A stretch of 64,000 nucleotides of DNA, taken from positions 35,285-99,284 of the forward strand of contig CACBXQ010000003.1 in assembly GCA_902543245.1 (NCBI GenBank), given 5' to 3'. Both the position numbers and the translations under genes were made by a program. Below the pieces are notes generated by a model. The model searched no databases and was not told the origin of the DNA. It saw only the letters and a list, made by a program, of their open reading frames with translations. Of the stretch, positions 62,844 to 64,000 are shown piece by piece. This stretch comes from an uncultured Pelagibacteraceae bacterium (GTDB lineage Bacteria > Pseudomonadota > Alphaproteobacteria > Pelagibacterales > Pelagibacteraceae). Each line of letters starts with the position of its first letter. The stretch's first letter is position 1.

Positions 62844-63773
62844 ATGAAAATTTTAGGAATAGGTAATGCAATTGTAGATGTTATTTGCAAAGTTGATGAC
62901 GAATTTATTATTAAAAATGAATTAACAAAAAGTACAATGAAATTAATTTTTGATGAAGGCGAATTTAAAAGTTTATTATCAAATTTAAAAATTGAAAAAA
63001 CTGTATCTGGTGGATCAGTTGCAAACTCTATTGTAGGCTTGTCTCAGCTTAGAAATGAGGTTGGTTTTATAGGTAAAGTTAGTGATGACGAATTAGGTGA
63101 AAAATATGAAGAAGGGTTAAAACAAGAGAATGTTCAATATTTTTATAATAAGAAAAAGGAAGAACTTCCCACGGGTACTTGTTTAATTTTAGTTACACCT
63201 GACTCTGAAAGAACGATGTGTACATTTTTAGGAACTGCGGGTAAAATTAATGAGGACGATGTTAGTGCTGATGCTATTAAAAAAAGTGAAATAATTCTTT
63301 TAGAAGGATACTTATGGGACGAAGGAGATCCAAAAAAAGCTTTTGAAAAAGCAATTCAAAACGCAAATAAAGTTGCAATGTCATTGTCAGATCAGTTTTG
63401 TGTTGATAGACATAAGCCTCATTTTTTAGAATTAGTTAAAAATAAATTAGATATAACATTTGCTAATGAACAAGAGATAATGTCATTGATTGATGCTAAG
63501 TCTTTTGACGAAGTTATTACATTTTCAAAATCACTTAATAAAATAATTGTTTTAACTAGGGGCGAAAAGGGTGCAATTGCAATTAACGGGAATGAAGTTG
63601 TAGAATGTGGAATTAAGCCAGGCCTTAAAATAATTGATTTAACTGGGGCAGGTGACCTATTTGCTGGGGGATTTCTTCATGGACATGTAAATAATATGAC
63701 TTTGAAGGAAAGTTTAGACAAAGGAACTGAAATGTCATCTAAAGTAATCCAACAAATAGGTGCAAGACTTTAA
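62844..63773 (+). CDS. PfkB-family carbohydrate kinase (adenosine kinase-like)
   Basis: 309-aa ribokinase-fold kinase. N-terminal LGIGNAIVDVICKVDDEFI and GGSVANSIVGLSQL form the substrate site. IDLTGAGDLFAGGFLHG has the catalytic Asp and anion hole. Closest by pattern to alphaproteobacterial adenosine/sugar kinases, including the short KLIFDEGEF insertion near the N-terminus. Substrate probably a nucleoside or sugar; unproven. 2 bp after nth. Confidence 0.88.
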   Translation: MKILGIGNAIVDVICKVDDEFIIKNELTKSTMKLIFDEGEFKSLLSNLKIEKTVSGGSVANSIVGLSQLRNEVGFIGKVSDDELGEKYEEGLKQENVQYFYNKKKEELPTGTCLILVTPDSERTMCTFLGTAGKINEDDVSADAIKKSEIILLEGYLWDEGDPKKAFEKAIQNANKVAMSLSDQFCVDRHKPHFLELVKNKLDITFANEQEIMSLIDAKSFDEVITFSKSLNKIIVLTRGEKGAIAINGNEVVECGIKPGLKIIDLTGAGDLFAGGFLHGHVNNMTLKESLDKGTEMSSKVIQQIGARL

Positions 63774-63786
63774 ATTATTACAAAGA

Positions 63787-63897
63787 TTACTTTTTTTTTC
63801 TTTTAAAACTACCTTTGCCTTTTTTTGGTTTAACAATTTGAGGCTTGTATTTTTTTGAAAGTAAATCTTTTGCTATTAAATTTTTTTTTTTTTTCAA
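63787..63897 (-). CDS. ArfA-like ribosome rescue peptide
   Basis: 36-aa basic peptide starting at TTG 63897. The N-terminal run of Lys is followed by LIAKDLLSKKYKPQIVKP and then KKGKGSFKRKKK. ArfA proteins have the same plan: a short helix, xLxxPLFRxRVEK, then KKGKGSYxRK at the end of the functional part. The TTG overlaps the upstream response-regulator stop as TTGA, a coupled arrangement. ArfA recruits RF2 to ribosomes stalled on broken mRNA. Assignment rests on the KGKGS(F/Y)xRK core and size. Confidence 0.6.
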   Translation of the reverse strand: MKKKKNLIAKDLLSKKYKPQIVKPKKGKGSFKRKKK

Positions 63898-64000
63898 ATT
63901 GAATACCCAAGTTCAGAACTCTTGATTAGAGAATTGTCATTAAAAGTATCCAATATTTTCTTTCTCAGCCGATATATATGAGTTTCTACTGTATGTGTAT
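63894..64000 (-). CDS. Response regulator DNA-binding domain, C-terminal end (cut by window edge)
   Basis: The last 35 residues of a winged-helix (OmpR/PhoB-type) domain: THTVETHIYRLRKKI is the recognition helix region seen in alphaproteobacterial two-component regulators, followed by a short wing ending SSELGYSI. The usual LLTExGGYxL wing ending is altered. The N-terminal receiver domain lies beyond the window. Its stop overlaps the ArfA-like start. Confidence 0.7.
   Translation of the reverse strand, partial: THTVETHIYRLRKKILDTFNDNSLIKSSELGYSI

Overview
The window looks like a chromosomal segment of a SAR11-type marine alphaproteobacterium (Pelagibacterales). It is very A+T-rich (roughly 70% A+T by eye). 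Genes are packed with 0-20 bp spacers or short overlaps, and the longest gene-free stretch is about 290 bp. Gene order is the alphaproteobacterial one: irr|fabA-fabB-fabI; tsaB-fur-miaB-phoH-ybeY-lnt-metK; nusA-infB-rbfA-rpsO-pnp; grpE-dnaK-dnaJ; argH-lptM-lysA; dsbB-coq7. I see no integrase, transposase, phage gene, CRISPR array or rRNA. Two tRNA genes are present, Arg(ACG) and Leu(CAA).

Layout. 1-8.2 kb: glutamate synthase (gltD-gltB, minus), uppP, a DMT exporter with a Fe/2-oxoglutarate dioxygenase, tRNA-Arg, a thioesterase/racemase pair and acetoacetyl-CoA synthetase. 8.3-12.5 kb: Suv3-like helicase, TerB-like protein, 7Fe ferredoxin and CarD-like regulator, closed by a bidirectional terminator. 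Facing it is a 25-residue, almost purely Lys/Arg/Ala peptide gene with its own near-consensus promoter. 12.6-20.9 kb: acyl-CoA synthetase, tRNA-Leu, VTT protein, dsbB, coq7, HNH nuclease, esterase, argH-lptM-lysA and an acyltransferase. 20.9-24.9 kb: dnaA-dnaN, rpsT and mutM. 24.9-29.6 kb: ubiE-ubiB-coaBC, a ThiF-like E1 enzyme and a frameshifted SH3 gene. 29.6-33.4 kb: peroxiredoxin, irr and fabABI. 33.4-51.6 kb: a long minus-strand run of translation, RNA-decay, envelope and metal-homeostasis genes. 51.6-64 kb: malic enzyme, a BON lipoprotein, rsmI, a PBP-activator-like protein, rdgB, grpE-dnaK-dnaJ, dapB (frameshifted at an A10 run), nth, a PfkB kinase, an ArfA-like rescue peptide and the end of a response regulator.

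Most of this is housekeeping. The unusual signals are small: the 25-aa basic peptide with promoter, leader hairpin and ribosome-binding site; a TTG-started ArfA-like peptide overlapping a response-regulator stop; several 27-55 aa membrane peptides wedged into operons; a repeated 15-bp Fur/Irr-like box at irr/fabA and upstream of the peroxiredoxin; a hairpin with a GUAA loop after pnp; homopolymer frameshifts in dapB and an SH3 gene; and stop codons shared between convergent genes. No large undescribed multi-gene system is evident.
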